Of a stretch of 64,000 nucleotides of DNA, positions 47,586-58,989 are shown in pieces (within the stretch, counting starts at the first letter, position 1; every line of letters starts with the position of its first letter). The notes beneath the pieces are model-generated. The model saw nothing but the letters and a program-made list of their open reading frames with translations. It ran no database searches and was not told the DNA's origin. Source of the DNA: Epiperipatus broadwayi (Eukaryota > Onychophora > Udeonychophora > Euonychophora > Peripatidae); contig JAQFVV010012395.1 of NCBI GenBank assembly GCA_028023455.1, forward strand, positions 1,862,001 to 1,926,000, in the 5' to 3' direction. The translations under genes were made by a program, and so were the position numbers.

Positions 47586-50500
47586 TGAAATGGTGTATTT
47601 CTGACAATGCATGTTTCGCCTATTTTTTTCCACGAGTTTTGAACTCTCCGATTACATGTATACAAGCATAAACATAGTTATATATGTATCAGGACACATA
47701 TATGTGAATAAAAGACTAATATCATCGGTTTATACATATATTACAGCATGGCTTTTAAAATTATACATTATTTTATTGAATAAGTCAATTTATTTGTTTT
47801 GCATTAAACATCACATATATGTGAATGAAATCCACATATATCCATGATACATATATAGCGGAAGGTTGTTTAAAGATTTTCTAAAAATTCTAAATTTAAA
47901 TTTAAGTTGTAATAGATAAGAATCATACCACTATGCACCTGTTTAATATAGCGTGTAGGCTAGGTTTCTTAATCTTATTTTTTACAATAATATTTTCAAA
48001 AATGTAACTTTGTATATAACAAAATTCACTGAACCAGCACTATTTCAGATTCCTCAGGGAATCAAAGTGGCTACCTCAAATTAAAAGTATTTGATTTAAA
48101 ATTTAAACAATACTTAAATCAATTGTGTTGCCACCAGAATCCACGTTCGTTTGAATTTTAAAATGATTGAGTAGAAGGGTCATAGATTTGCCGTTTTTGC
48201 TGTGGTAAGATGGTCATCGCCAGCCTAATTTTACATGCTGCAATGGTGTGTAATAATCATCATCAAGATGGGAAGTTTCCAGCCACAGCCTGCTGTTGAA
48301 AAGAAGACACCATAAGAATGCAATCTACCAGAGAAGAGTGCTTCTTTGCCTACCCTTAAGTGCCTGAAGTCCAAGCTCCTGAAAGAATATCGGTAATATT
48401 TCTTCAAGACCACAGAGCTCTATAAATTAATCTTTAAATCTGTAATTTTAAAATTAAGCTAGCTTATTTAATATAATGAATGTTCAGTCTTATTTCTTAA
48501 AACTTGCCTGATTAATGTAATTTTATTTCTCTAATCTGTAAATAACTGTAATCAGTTATTACTTAAATTTCTTAAAACTGCGGTCATATCTATATTATTT
48601 TAATTTTTAATGAACTTTCAATGGAGAGATAATTAAAATCTCCATTTTAAATCTTTTAAGAATGCTACTTCCCATATTGAATCACTGTTTCGAAATCCTA
48701 TTAAAAGATAAACCGATTGCTACATGCTCATTATTATCATTATTTTATTTATTTTATAATTGCATTTTGCTTAATAAGTTATTATGATTTATGATTTTAT
48801 CTACTAGCTCGAAGTATTATGCTAGCTGAGGATGATATGAAGTATATTTTGTTAATGTTGTTAAGGCCCGCTAAATATACTTTTCCCTCCTTAATTAAAA
48901 ATATATATATATGTAGATTTAGAATATTAACTAGATTACTAATTTAGTTATCCCCTTTCACTTAGCGTGATGAATAAGCTAGTCTAAAAACTGGATTAAG
49001 TTAGTTTAGCAGATAGAATCTGTCTGTTTAGGCACAATTAATTAATTTTATATATATATACATATTTGTATTTACTTATGTGTTGCGAGTGTGTCCTTTC
49101 TAAGTACACATTTAAACATTAATGTCTTGCTATTTTCTGATGGGTTTGTGGTGGTGGCCATTTCCGTCCACACAGTTCAGGTATGGCATCTTTTAAAACT
49201 GGAATATAAGGGCCCAGACCATGTTTAAAGCCTATTCGAGTCTCTTAAACTAAATATGTTTTTATTATTGTACCAAGCTGTTCAGTCTTAGGGCACCGAG
49301 CATTCATGATCTTATTTTAGTATTGTATTTAGTGCCATAGTGTATATATATATGCAAGTCTAAAAGCAAACAGTTCTTTCCTCCTTGATAATTACTTTTT
49401 CAACATTAGACTAAAACTTTAATCTGGTTTACCAAATTCTATTTGCATTTTCTTGAGCTTATTAAATTGCACACATTGTTGGTATATGTGACAGCTATCT
49501 TAGTGCTGCATTGAATAATTCTCTCAGCTAAACTTGTAATGTTAGCAAACCAAACGAAGAATAGGTTTGGCATATTAAATATTATAGGCATGACTTTAAT
49601 AATTGCACAAACACACCTACATATCTATTTTATATATTAAAGATGAGATTGCTGTACTAATGATATTCTCATCCATTATGTAATGCCTGTATGCATTTAT
49701 TCAGGTATTAATTCTAAAATTAATTATTCATTATTTTTAATAAATATATTTAGATTATAAATCTGTTTCACGTTTGTTTACTTGTAATTCAAATTCGAAC
49801 CCCAATCCTTTAAATATTTTAATGTGTATGATATGCATTAGTTAATTAAGTAATTAGTATGTTAAATAGTTTATTTTAAACCTTTAATTAAATTGCTGGT
49901 TCTCCTCAAGTCTCATGTTTCTCCTTGTTCGGAGCTGGCTCACAGAAGAAATTGAGATTCATGTGTAACCTCAGAAATGTCATTCATAAGTTAAATCACA
50001 GAGTACTGGTAAATGAATTGAAGTTTGGCCAGATTCGAGATCTCACCATCTCATTTTGGTCAGCCTTGGTATATTTTTCCTGGACTCTGGATTTTGTTAT
50101 GTGAATGTACAAATCTGACTATCGGAAAAATACCTATGTAACAGTCAGATTTATACGTTCATGTAACAAAATCCAGAGTCCAGGTAAAATATACCAAAGC
50201 TGACAAAAATTAGATGGTGATATCTCGAATTCGGTCAAACTTCAACTCATTTATCAGTACTCTTGTGATTTAACACCTTATCAATGACATTTATGCATGG
50301 GTCTCAATTTCTTCTGCAAGCCAGCCCTGAACAAGGACAAACCTGAGATTCTAGAGGAACATGCAATTCAACTAAAGGTTTATAACAAACTACTTAACAT
50401 ACTAATTATTTATCTAAAGTAATGTATATTATACATATAAAAATATTTAAAGGATTGGGGTTCAGATTTGGATTGCAAGTAAACAGATGTGAAACAGATT

Positions 50501-53500
50501 TATAATCTAAATAAGTTTATTAAAAATAATTAATAAATCAAAACAAAACAAAATGATATTAATTTTAGAGTTAATATCTGAATGATCACAATGATCACAT
50601 GCAGGCATTACATAATGGTTCAGAATATCATTAGTACAACAATATTATCTTTAAAATATAAAATAGATATGCAGATTTGTTTGTGCAATTATTAAAATCA
50701 TGCCTATAATATTTAATATGCCAAATCTATTCTTTGTTTGATTTGCTAATATTACAAGTTTACAATCCAGCTGAGAGGATTATTTAATACAGTGCTAAGG
50801 TGGCTGCTATATGTGCTAACAATGTGAGCAATTAAATAAACTCAAGATAATGCAAATTCAATTTAGTAACCCAGATTAAGGTTTCAGTCTAATGCTGAAA
50901 AAATAATTATCAAGGAGAAAAGAACTGGTTACTTTTATACTTGCATATGTATACTATGGCGCTAAATATAATACTAAAATAAGGTCATGGTGTAAGTGAG
51001 TAGTTGTTATTCATGGGCTTCAGCATTGAATGCTTGGTGCCCTAAGATTGGATAACTTACTACTATAATAGTACATATTGAGTTCAGTGGACTTGGATAG
51101 GCTTTAAACATGGTCTGGACTCTCATGTTCCAGTGTTAAAAGATGCCATACCCAAACAGTGAGGATGGGAGCAGCCACCATTACAAATCTGTCAGAAAAT
51201 AGCAAGACGTTAATGTACCAATGTGTACCTAGTATGGACATCCTCATAACACATAAAAAAATACAAATACGTATATATCTAATTAATTAATTGCACTTAA
51301 ACACACAGTTTATATCTGCTAAACTAACTTATTCCAGTTCTTAGAATGGTATATTCATCATGCTAAGTGAAAGGGGCTAACTAAATTAATAATCTAGTTA
51401 ATGTACTGAATCTGCATATATATATTCTTAATTAAGGAGGGAAAAATATATTTAGCAGGCCTTAACATCATCTAGCCTAATACTTCGAACTAACAGATAA
51501 AATCATGAGTCATAATAACTTACTAAGGAAATCCTAACAAAATATAATACAATTATAAAATAAAAATGATAATAATAAATGCATAGTGATCAATTATTAT
51601 CTATCAATATAAGATTTTGAAACAGCGATTCAATATGCTAAATAGCATTCTTAAAATGTTTAAATTGGAGATTTTAATTATCCCTCCATAGAAAGTTCAT
51701 TAACAATTATTATTTGCTGTTTTGAAAGATTGGCATATTATAACATATATAATAAATTTAGCTAAAATAATTAGGCATGACTGCAGTTATTTATAGATTA
51801 GAGAAATAAATTATTTGTATATTATAAAGATGAATTCAGACAATTTTACATAGTTTTAATTTATAAATGATTTAATTTAATAGAGTTTTAAGAAATAAGA
51901 TTAAACATTCATTATATTAAATTAGCTAGCTTAATATGAAAATTATAGATTTAAAGATTAACTCATTAATCGCTGATTTGTTTATTGGCTGAGTGAGGAA
52001 AAAACCTAAACGTTTATTTGGTCAAGTTACAAACTCAATTGTCAAAATATATTCATCTTTTAATATTATATTCACTTTAGTTTCATTTGTAAAAAGTATA
52101 TTAATAATTTGTTATGTTATGAAAGTTAACAAAAGTTTTTTCAAAAATAAATAGTTACTTATAATTTTAAAAAAATTCAATAACGCAAATCTTTAAACAA
52201 ACGTTATTCACCAATTAAAAATTAGTCTTGCTGACATTTTGTGACGTCAGTTATTTTTTTACAGTTCTTAAAAATAAATAATTTTTGCTAAACTCTTAAC
52301 TATTTTTCTAAAATAATTTTATTTTTAGCATATTTTATCAAAATAATTTATAATATGTCAAAAAAACCTTTTAGAATGGTCTAAAACATTCGTTTATTGC
52401 TTTTGAAATAAAGCAAAAGAAATTGGAGCAATTTCGTTATTGACAAGAGATTTTCTTTGTTGTTGAAATTTATTAGCCAATCAGATCTAAGATAAGTCCG
52501 CCTTCCATCTTTGTTTGACCTTAACTGACAGGTTTATTGATTTTTTACTTGTAAAATAATTCACAAGAGGGCAGCATCTTATGGAACTTTTTATAATGTT
52601 CAAACGATGCTAAAATCTTTACCGTAGCTCTAAAATTGCTGGGATTTGAATGATGGAAAGTCCTTCAAAGTCTGTCACATTTTTAACCATGATTGTCGAA
52701 AAGTACGTTAATTTATAGAGCTGTTGTGGTCTTGAAGAAATATTAATGATCTTCTTTCTGCAGCTTGCAGTTGAGGTACTTGAGGGTAGGCATACTGGCA
52801 CTCTTGCATTCTTATGGTGTCTTCTTTTCAATAGCAGGCTGTGGCTAGAAACTTCCCATCTTGGTAATGATTACATGCAGTTGCAGTATATAGGATGGGG
52901 TTGGAGATGACCATCTTCCCACAGCAAAATGGCAAATCTATGGCCCTCCTACTCAATCATATTAAAATTCAAATGGGCATGGATTCTGGTGGCAACATGT
53001 ATATAATTTACAGAGTAAGCTCTTGAGTGTCAAAAATATAGGATAATTATATGATTTTGAACTTCTATATTATTTTTGCCATAAAATGGATTTGCAATCG
53101 GTAAATTCATCAGCACTTATTTAAATTTTAAACCAAATACTTCTAATTTGACTTAGCCACCTCGATTTCCTAAGGATTTGCAATAATGCCAGTTCAGTGA
53201 ATTTTGTTATTTACAAAGTTACATTTTTGGAAATATTATTGTGAAAATAAGATTTAGAAACCTAGCCCACCCGCTATTTTAAACAGGTTCATGGTGGCAT
53301 GATTCTTATTTATTACAACTTAAATTTAAATTTAGAAATTATTATAAAATCTTTCAATAACATTCTGCTATACATGTATCCTAGTACTATGTGGATTTCA
53401 TACATATATATGTGATTTTTAATGTAAAACTAATAAATTGACTTACTTAATAAAATAAATCAATAATCTAAAAGTTCAAAGTTTAAAAGCACGACATGCT

Positions 53501-53682
53501 GTAGTATATGTACAGACCAGTGATACTAGAGTCTTTTACTTGCATATATATGTATGCTGATACATATATAACTATGTTGACACTTATATACATGTACTCA
53601 CAGAGTTCAAGGCTGGCACAGATGGATCTGTGGGGAAAAGTAGGTGGAACATATATTAAATCAAGAATATACCATTTCATAT
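47585..53682. repeat. Giant near-palindrome (foldback), ~6.1 kb
   Basis: Left arm 47585-50120 and right arm 50143-53682 are inverted copies around a 22-nt spacer. Matching blocks occur along the full length. At the ends, GAAATGGTGTATTTC pairs with the complement of GAATATACCATTTC. Midway, CAAGATGGGAAGTTTC matches GAAACTTCCCATCTTG and GACCATGTTTAAAGCC matches GGCTTTAAACATGGTC. At the centre, TGGACTCTGGATTTTGTTA matches TAACAAAATCCAGAGTCCA. Arms differ by scattered substitutions and indels (roughly 80-90 percent identity by eye), too many for an assembly hairpin of one locus. No convincing ORF. A partial single-arm copy lies at 12885-13095, so the arm is a dispersed repeat. Large foldback transposon or two copies inserted head to head. 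Confidence 0.88.
51962..52707. mobile_element. 746-bp insertion flanked by TTAA
   Basis: The right arm has 746 bp that the left arm lacks. The left arm reads ATAAATTAATCTTTAAATC at 48423-48441. In the right arm the same site is split with TTAA on each side (51958-51961 and 52708-52711). The insert starts CTCATTAATCGCTG and ends GTCGAAAAGTACG, with no obvious terminal inverted repeat. TTAA duplication is the hallmark of piggyBac-like transposition. It carries no ORF of note. Confidence 0.65.
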
Positions 53683-53689
53683 CCGCAAA

Positions 53690-54030
53690 CTTATAAAAAA
53701 AATAAAGAGAAAAAAAATGAATTTACTTGTGTTTTAATATCAAATGACATACAATCATGAAGCTAACCCACCTGGATACATTAAAATTTCAACTTTACAT
53801 TGCCTTGTTAATTTGATCTATTTTCAAAACATTGCTGTTCTATAATTAATTAGTCCCTACACTATGATTAAAATCAAGATTAAATAAACTCAAAACACTG
53901 AAATGATTAACGATAGAAAATGTAAGCAGATGAACACCCCCACATGAAAATTAATAGTAGTAATAAATCTAAGTGATCATAGTTAGTATTGAATAAATTT
54001 GGTTGGGGAGGAGAAAGATCTGCGACTGAC
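53690..54030. other. No recognisable feature
   Basis: AT-rich spacer between the palindrome and the next PLE copy. Confidence 0.45.
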
Positions 54031-54034
54031 TTTG

Positions 54035-55270
54035 GCTCAGATGGGATCTGGTCTCATCAATATACTTTCTTCCACATTAACATGGTATTTCATAAATGCA
54101 ATTTTTCTTTTTTTACCATTTCAAGTTTAGGCTTTGTAGATGTTAGAATTCCTTGTAGTGTGATATGGCTCTGGAAAGCTTCCAGATGTTACTCTGATTG
54201 CAGATTTTTTTTAATTTGTCTGTATTTTGGTATGTTTGGGTACGCTACAGTACTAATAATTGTTTTTTTCTTTTGACAGTTTTTTTTCTTGTTGTCTGTT
54301 TAAGGTTTTCTTAATAACAACTGATGGATAACTATTTTTCATAAGAGCTTGTTCTATATAAATCTTTTCTTTTTCCAAATCACTGTTTCTGAACAAAGTT
54401 GTTTTGCTCTGTTCCATAATGATAGTGTAACTTCATGTTGGCTATGTATCTTCCCGTATGTGTGAGTTTTTGGTATACTATAGTCTTGATTTTCCATGAA
54501 GTAGTCTTGTCACAAGAATGTCTAAGAATGCTAATTTTTGTTCTTGTTCTGATTCTTTCATGAATTTAATTGAAGAAGATATGTTATTGATGTGTTTCCA
54601 GAAAGTTTGTAGTAATGCTTCACCATGTCGCCATACAACAGATGTATTTTCTACATAGCGACGCCAAACTTTAGGTGGATATGGAAGAGTTTTTATGGTT
54701 GTGGTTTCAAGTTCTTCCATGTAAATATTGCTAATCAGGGGTGACAATGATAAGCCCATATCCATTCCTTGATTTGGTTGGAAGAAGTTTGTGTTATATT
54801 GAAAGTAGGTTTGTAAGCTATTATCACCTTTTAATCTTTTTTTACAATAGACAATGCTTTTTTACATAGTACGTACGTAAATAAACTTTTCACATCAAAG
54901 CTTATGAGTAAGTCAGTTCTTTCAATTTTCATGTTCTTGATTAATTACACAGTGTCTAGAATCCCTCACAAAAGACTGGGTCTTGTATGCCAAAGGACTT
55001 GGAACTTTGAGAAGAAATCTTGCCAAATTTTGGCAAGGTGAATCTCTAGAACTAACAATAGGTCTCAATGAAACATGATCCTTATGAATTTTAGGTAGAC
55101 TATAAAGATGAGGAATTTTGCTAAAATATGATGTTATTTTACTTTTTTCTGAATCAATGAAGTATCTGTGATGCTTTCTGAGTAATGCTTGTAACTTTGT
55201 TTCTGAATTTGGTATCAAATTTTTTGTCACTTTTCTGTTAGAGTGAAGTTTAGTAAATTCTAGAGAATTT
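54035..55270 (-). mobile_element. PLE relic (copy C of type A)
   Basis: The minus strand carries NSETKLQALLRKHHRYFIDS and LPKIHKDHVSL with LRPIVSSRDSP (about 55210-55030). It continues with MDMGLSLSPLISNIYMEELE, KVWRRYVENTSVVW (the catalytic YVDD changed to YVEN, about 54655) and EQKLAFLDILVTRLLHG. The connector follows and the copy ends just inside the nuclease domain near 54040. The tRNA-like unit and 3' terminus are missing. Loss of both catalytic Asp residues and several frameshifts make it dead. Same family as 9811-11690. Confidence 0.83.
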
Positions 55271-55274
55271 CACC

Positions 55275-55845
55275 GACCTCATTCATTCAGACATCGTAAA
55301 TAGTAATTTAAAGTGAGCGGTCTTTCCTCACACTTTCCTTGCCAGTACTTCAGATTTGCTCATATATAAGCATTTGAGTTGTAGGAATAAATGGATTCAT
55401 TTTATTCCTGCATAAATACTATATCTTGTATTGGAAGGGAAAGTATTCATTTATTATTAACACTCGCAAAGCACGTGCACAATTAGCTTGAAAGGCTGAT
55501 ATTTGAATGTAATACAATTGTAAACACAGCGCTATATAAAAATAAATGCTTATTAACATTTATTTATATAAATATGTAAAATTGTTTCCCAAAAATAACG
55601 TCAGCAATCATGGTATTAAAGAATTTGCCATTGTTTGCCCTTTTTAGTTTTTTGAGACAATTTAATTCAACATCTCGTAAAATTTATGTTCCTTATAAAA
55701 TAGTAAAATATCATTTAAATGTTAATTAAAAGAAAAAAAAATGTTTAAGTCTTAATTTGTAAGCTATAAAAAAAGTTTATATCAAGTTATTTTATCATTT
55801 AAAATTATTAAAACATCACATGACCACCATTTCCTGTGCTTAAAC
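55275..55845. other. No recognisable feature
   Basis: AT-rich, apart from a short GC-richer stretch near 55260-55340. No gene recognised. Confidence 0.4.
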
Positions 55846-55849
55846 AAGT

Positions 55850-56320
55850 TGTTAAGACTGTAGGAAACTCTCCATACAGCTTGTGTAAGCATACGAATGA
55901 TGATCATGTGATGTTAAAGTAGTTTGAGACCAATCCTACCCAATAGATAATGGTAACTGTAATTAAAAAAAAAAAACCAAAGACACCGACATGTATAAAT
56001 ACTGAACTAGGTTCAGATCTATATGATTATACAAAAGAATGAACTTGGATTGAAAACATTATTGTGTTTTCATCTTGGGCTCATAGCTTTACAGTTAACT
56101 AAATAGATAAAAAGTGGCTGCTGGAGGGTTGCATTAGATCCCAAGATCTAAGTGCGGTACTCTCAGATCCAAGGCTCATCACTGATGAAGACCATAGCTA
56201 GAAATTAGTCTGGTGATATTGGGTGAGTAGACACTAGATGGGTTTTATGCACAAATTTTCTTGCATCCATTGATTACTAAGGCTTGCACTGGATGTCACT
56301 ACTGTACAAAAAGTAGATTA
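55850..56320 (+). repeat. Dispersed hammerhead-bearing repeat, copy 2
   Basis: Inverted relative of 15345-15770, sharing TGATCATGTGATGTT, TTGTGTTTTCATCTTGGGCT, CATAGCTTTA, TCATCACTGATGAAG, GAGTAGACACTAGATGGG and TTTTATGCACAAA. About 470 bp, no ORF. Contains the better-paired of the two hammerhead-like motifs of this family. Confidence 0.7.
56172..56220 (+). ncRNA. Hammerhead ribozyme-like motif
   Basis: CTGATGA at 56182-56188 and GAAA at 56201-56204 are followed by TTA and GTC (56208-56210), the minimal stem III arrangement with A15.1-U16.1 and C17. Stem I pairs TCATCA (56176-56181) with TGGTGA (56211-56216), six pairs including one G-U. The stem II region AGACCATAGCTA pairs poorly. All catalytic core positions are present. 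Cleavage would fall after C56210. Stem II weakness makes present-day activity uncertain. Confidence 0.55.
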
Positions 56321-56329
56321 TTCGTTTTT

Positions 56330-57047
56330 ATGCTGGGTTTGGAAAAAGATAAGGGGGATTTAGATATAAAGGCCATAGAGTTGACAAAGATTATGTTGTG
56401 GAAATGGGATGGAGCAAAATATGGGAAAACTTAGACTGGGGAATATAAAATTAAGTAGCTAACAAGTTTCTCTTGGTCTAATTGCTGAGAGATTCTTGAC
56501 TTCGTTTAAGAAGAAGCTACAGTACATCACATCACATCATACTATATCATTCAAAATTGTAATCTTTATAGACAAATTCAAAATCATTTTTTCTATATAT
56601 AAAATGATTTTTTCAAATTTTTTTAATCAAAGTAATTACTTTTTTAGTATATGAAAGTAATATTAATAAATTTTTTGCTGGCAAATGCTGAAAAAGGAAT
56701 TCATAACATGCACACATGTATTAAAATCGTGTTATGGGTAGTTCTTCTCTAAAACTACATTTCATTGTCTTTATTACTGTTTATTATTTTATAATTATAT
56801 AAAAGAGATCAATTTATTAAGTAAATGACTGACTTTTTATTAAGTTAAACCAAATTCTTTTGTTTAATTTTTACCAATTGTAAAATTGGAAATACTTAAT
56901 AAAATGAATTAAAGAGAAGGAAAAAATATTATTTTAATAAAACATCAGTTTGTAGTTATTATTTTATATGAAAAGTATTAAGTATAGTTCCAGATTGAAA
57001 ATCTGTTAAAGTAATTAAGAAGAGATGTCTGTTTATCCAAAGGGGAG
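56330..57047. other. No recognisable feature
   Basis: AT-rich sequence leading to the scaffold gap. No gene recognised. Confidence 0.45.
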
Positions 57048-57547
57048 NNNNNNNNNNNNNNNNNNNNNNNNNNNNNNNNNNNNNNNNNNNNNNNNNNNNN
57101 NNNNNNNNNNNNNNNNNNNNNNNNNNNNNNNNNNNNNNNNNNNNNNNNNNNNNNNNNNNNNNNNNNNNNNNNNNNNNNNNNNNNNNNNNNNNNNNNNNNN
57201 NNNNNNNNNNNNNNNNNNNNNNNNNNNNNNNNNNNNNNNNNNNNNNNNNNNNNNNNNNNNNNNNNNNNNNNNNNNNNNNNNNNNNNNNNNNNNNNNNNNN
57301 NNNNNNNNNNNNNNNNNNNNNNNNNNNNNNNNNNNNNNNNNNNNNNNNNNNNNNNNNNNNNNNNNNNNNNNNNNNNNNNNNNNNNNNNNNNNNNNNNNNN
57401 NNNNNNNNNNNNNNNNNNNNNNNNNNNNNNNNNNNNNNNNNNNNNNNNNNNNNNNNNNNNNNNNNNNNNNNNNNNNNNNNNNNNNNNNNNNNNNNNNNNN
57501 NNNNNNNNNNNNNNNNNNNNNNNNNNNNNNNNNNNNNNNNNNNNNNN
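57048..57547. other. Assembly gap, 500 N
   Basis: Exactly 500 undetermined bases, probably a fixed-size scaffold gap, so the true distance is unknown. Confidence 0.99.
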
Positions 57548-57985
57548 CAGGATAATAAATTAAATGTAGGGATCTAAAAGCTACAGTTTAATAACTGACA
57601 AAAAAGCTTAAAAATAATTACTGGATTAAAAATATAAAGAAGATCAGTAATTCATTGATCATGTTAATTCTAAATGTTTATTGCATTGAAAGCAACCTAT
57701 GAAGATGAGAAAAGAGATCACAATTCCATTAATTCCAGAAATTGTACTTTCTTATAAGATGACAATGATATTTTGAATAGATTGAAAGAGTATTTTAATC
57801 ATCTTTTGAATAATGATACAAGAACTGAAATTATGACTTGATGATAGTATATTGATTTTATGTACTTATATAGATTTGAACTTAGATATATAGCTTAGTT
57901 ATGTCAAACCAGATGTTGAGAAACACAGATTCCAATGTGATGCTACAGCTTTTTATGATAGATTACTTTATCACAGGGTAACAAC
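57548..57985. other. No recognisable feature
   Basis: AT-rich sequence after the gap. Some of it may be upstream LINE sequence decayed beyond recognition. Confidence 0.4.
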
Positions 57986-57989
57986 TATT

Positions 57990-58110
57990 ACAATTAAGTT
58001 TACTTAAATATTGTATGGAAGTAAGACTTGGACATGCTATATGTGCAATATAAAGCCATTAGAGAAGTTTCAATTAAGGATGCACCATAAAATTATTCCA
58101 AAAACTTTTT
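57990..58110 (+). pseudogene. LINE C-terminal relic
   Basis: From about 58011 the frame reads LYGSKTWTCYMCNIKPLEKF then QLRMHHKIIPKTFF. This is the LYGSETWT ... LExFxMRCLRKIL block that follows the palm domain in many LINE reverse transcriptases. It is also present as LLYGSETWT-like coding near 22800. Confidence 0.6.
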
Positions 58111-58114
58111 TCAC

Positions 58115-58760
58115 AAAATTAGAAATGAAAATCGACTCTCTTTAAATACTTCAAATTTATCATCATTAGTAATAATTCATACCAACATATAGCATATGAA
58201 ATAAATAAACTTTAATGATCAAATATTTTCACCTAAACATTTTTTTTTTGATAAATTATATCCAATGCCTTGAATAATTTAATAAAGTTATATAGTTTTT
58301 ATGGCAGTTCTGTTGTAGTTGTATAGCAATAAAAACCATGTCTACAGTATTTCTTGATTCTCTAAAATCGCATTAAATCTATAAGCAACTTCTTCAATAA
58401 AATCATTACCTTTGCTGGAGGCTGTAGTGAATAATAATGACATTGCATGATAAATAATACAGCAGTCGTTTTTAGATTTTTTATAAATTGGAACATGAAA
58501 AACATCCTTTAGATTAGATGTCACAATTCATAAAAAATTGCAGCAATTTTGTTGAAGTTAATATATACGAAAGTTAACTACCATATTATAAAACTTTTTT
58601 TTATATCTGATAGTCTGAAATTCAATAATGAACTTTCTGATTGGTATTCAATTGTTACTTGCCATTACTTTTAATCTATCATATATGATCATTACTAATT
58701 TCAATAGCATGCAAATAACTTACTACTGCCTTGAATATTAAATCACAAAACCTTTTTGTT
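58115..58760. other. No recognisable feature
   Basis: AT-rich. The 60-codon minus-strand frame at 58342-58524 shows no domain. Confidence 0.45.
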
Positions 58761-58764
58761 CCAA

Positions 58765-58985
58765 ATTACTAATAATTATTTTTGCAGGCAGCCTTATAAT
58801 GAAACATTTTAATACTTGCAAATAATTTTACTTTTCATTTATGAATGTCCATTCATTCAGTCTAACAAAAGGAGAATTCCCTTTTGTTAGATTGAATAAA
58901 TGGCATTGATAAATGAAAAGTAAAATTATTTGCAAGTATTAAAATGTCTCTTATGAGGCTGCCTGCAAAAATAACTATTAGTAAT
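58765..58985. repeat. Hairpin MITE, ~105-bp arms
   Basis: ATTACTAATAATTATTTTTG and CAGGCAGCC on the left mirror GGCTGCCTGCAAAAATAA and CTATTAGTAAT on the right. The inner arms continue through ACATTTTAATACTTGCAAAT and TTTACTTTTCATTTATGAAT to a loop around AAAGGAGAATTCCCTTTTG. Pairing is about 90 percent by eye, and weaker similarity extends about 30 bp further out on both sides. No ORF. A young-looking snap-back MITE. Confidence 0.85.
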
Positions 58986-58989
58986 GTAT

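Noticed and set aside
47585-53682. Assembly artefact (hairpin mis-join of one locus)
   Set aside because: The two arms differ by many substitutions and indels, and one carries a 746-bp insertion.
53989-54276. 95-codon plus-strand open frame
   Set aside because: Antisense shadow of the minus-strand PLE copy.
57025-57555. 176-codon open frame
   Set aside because: It is almost entirely the 500-N gap. No real coding sequence.
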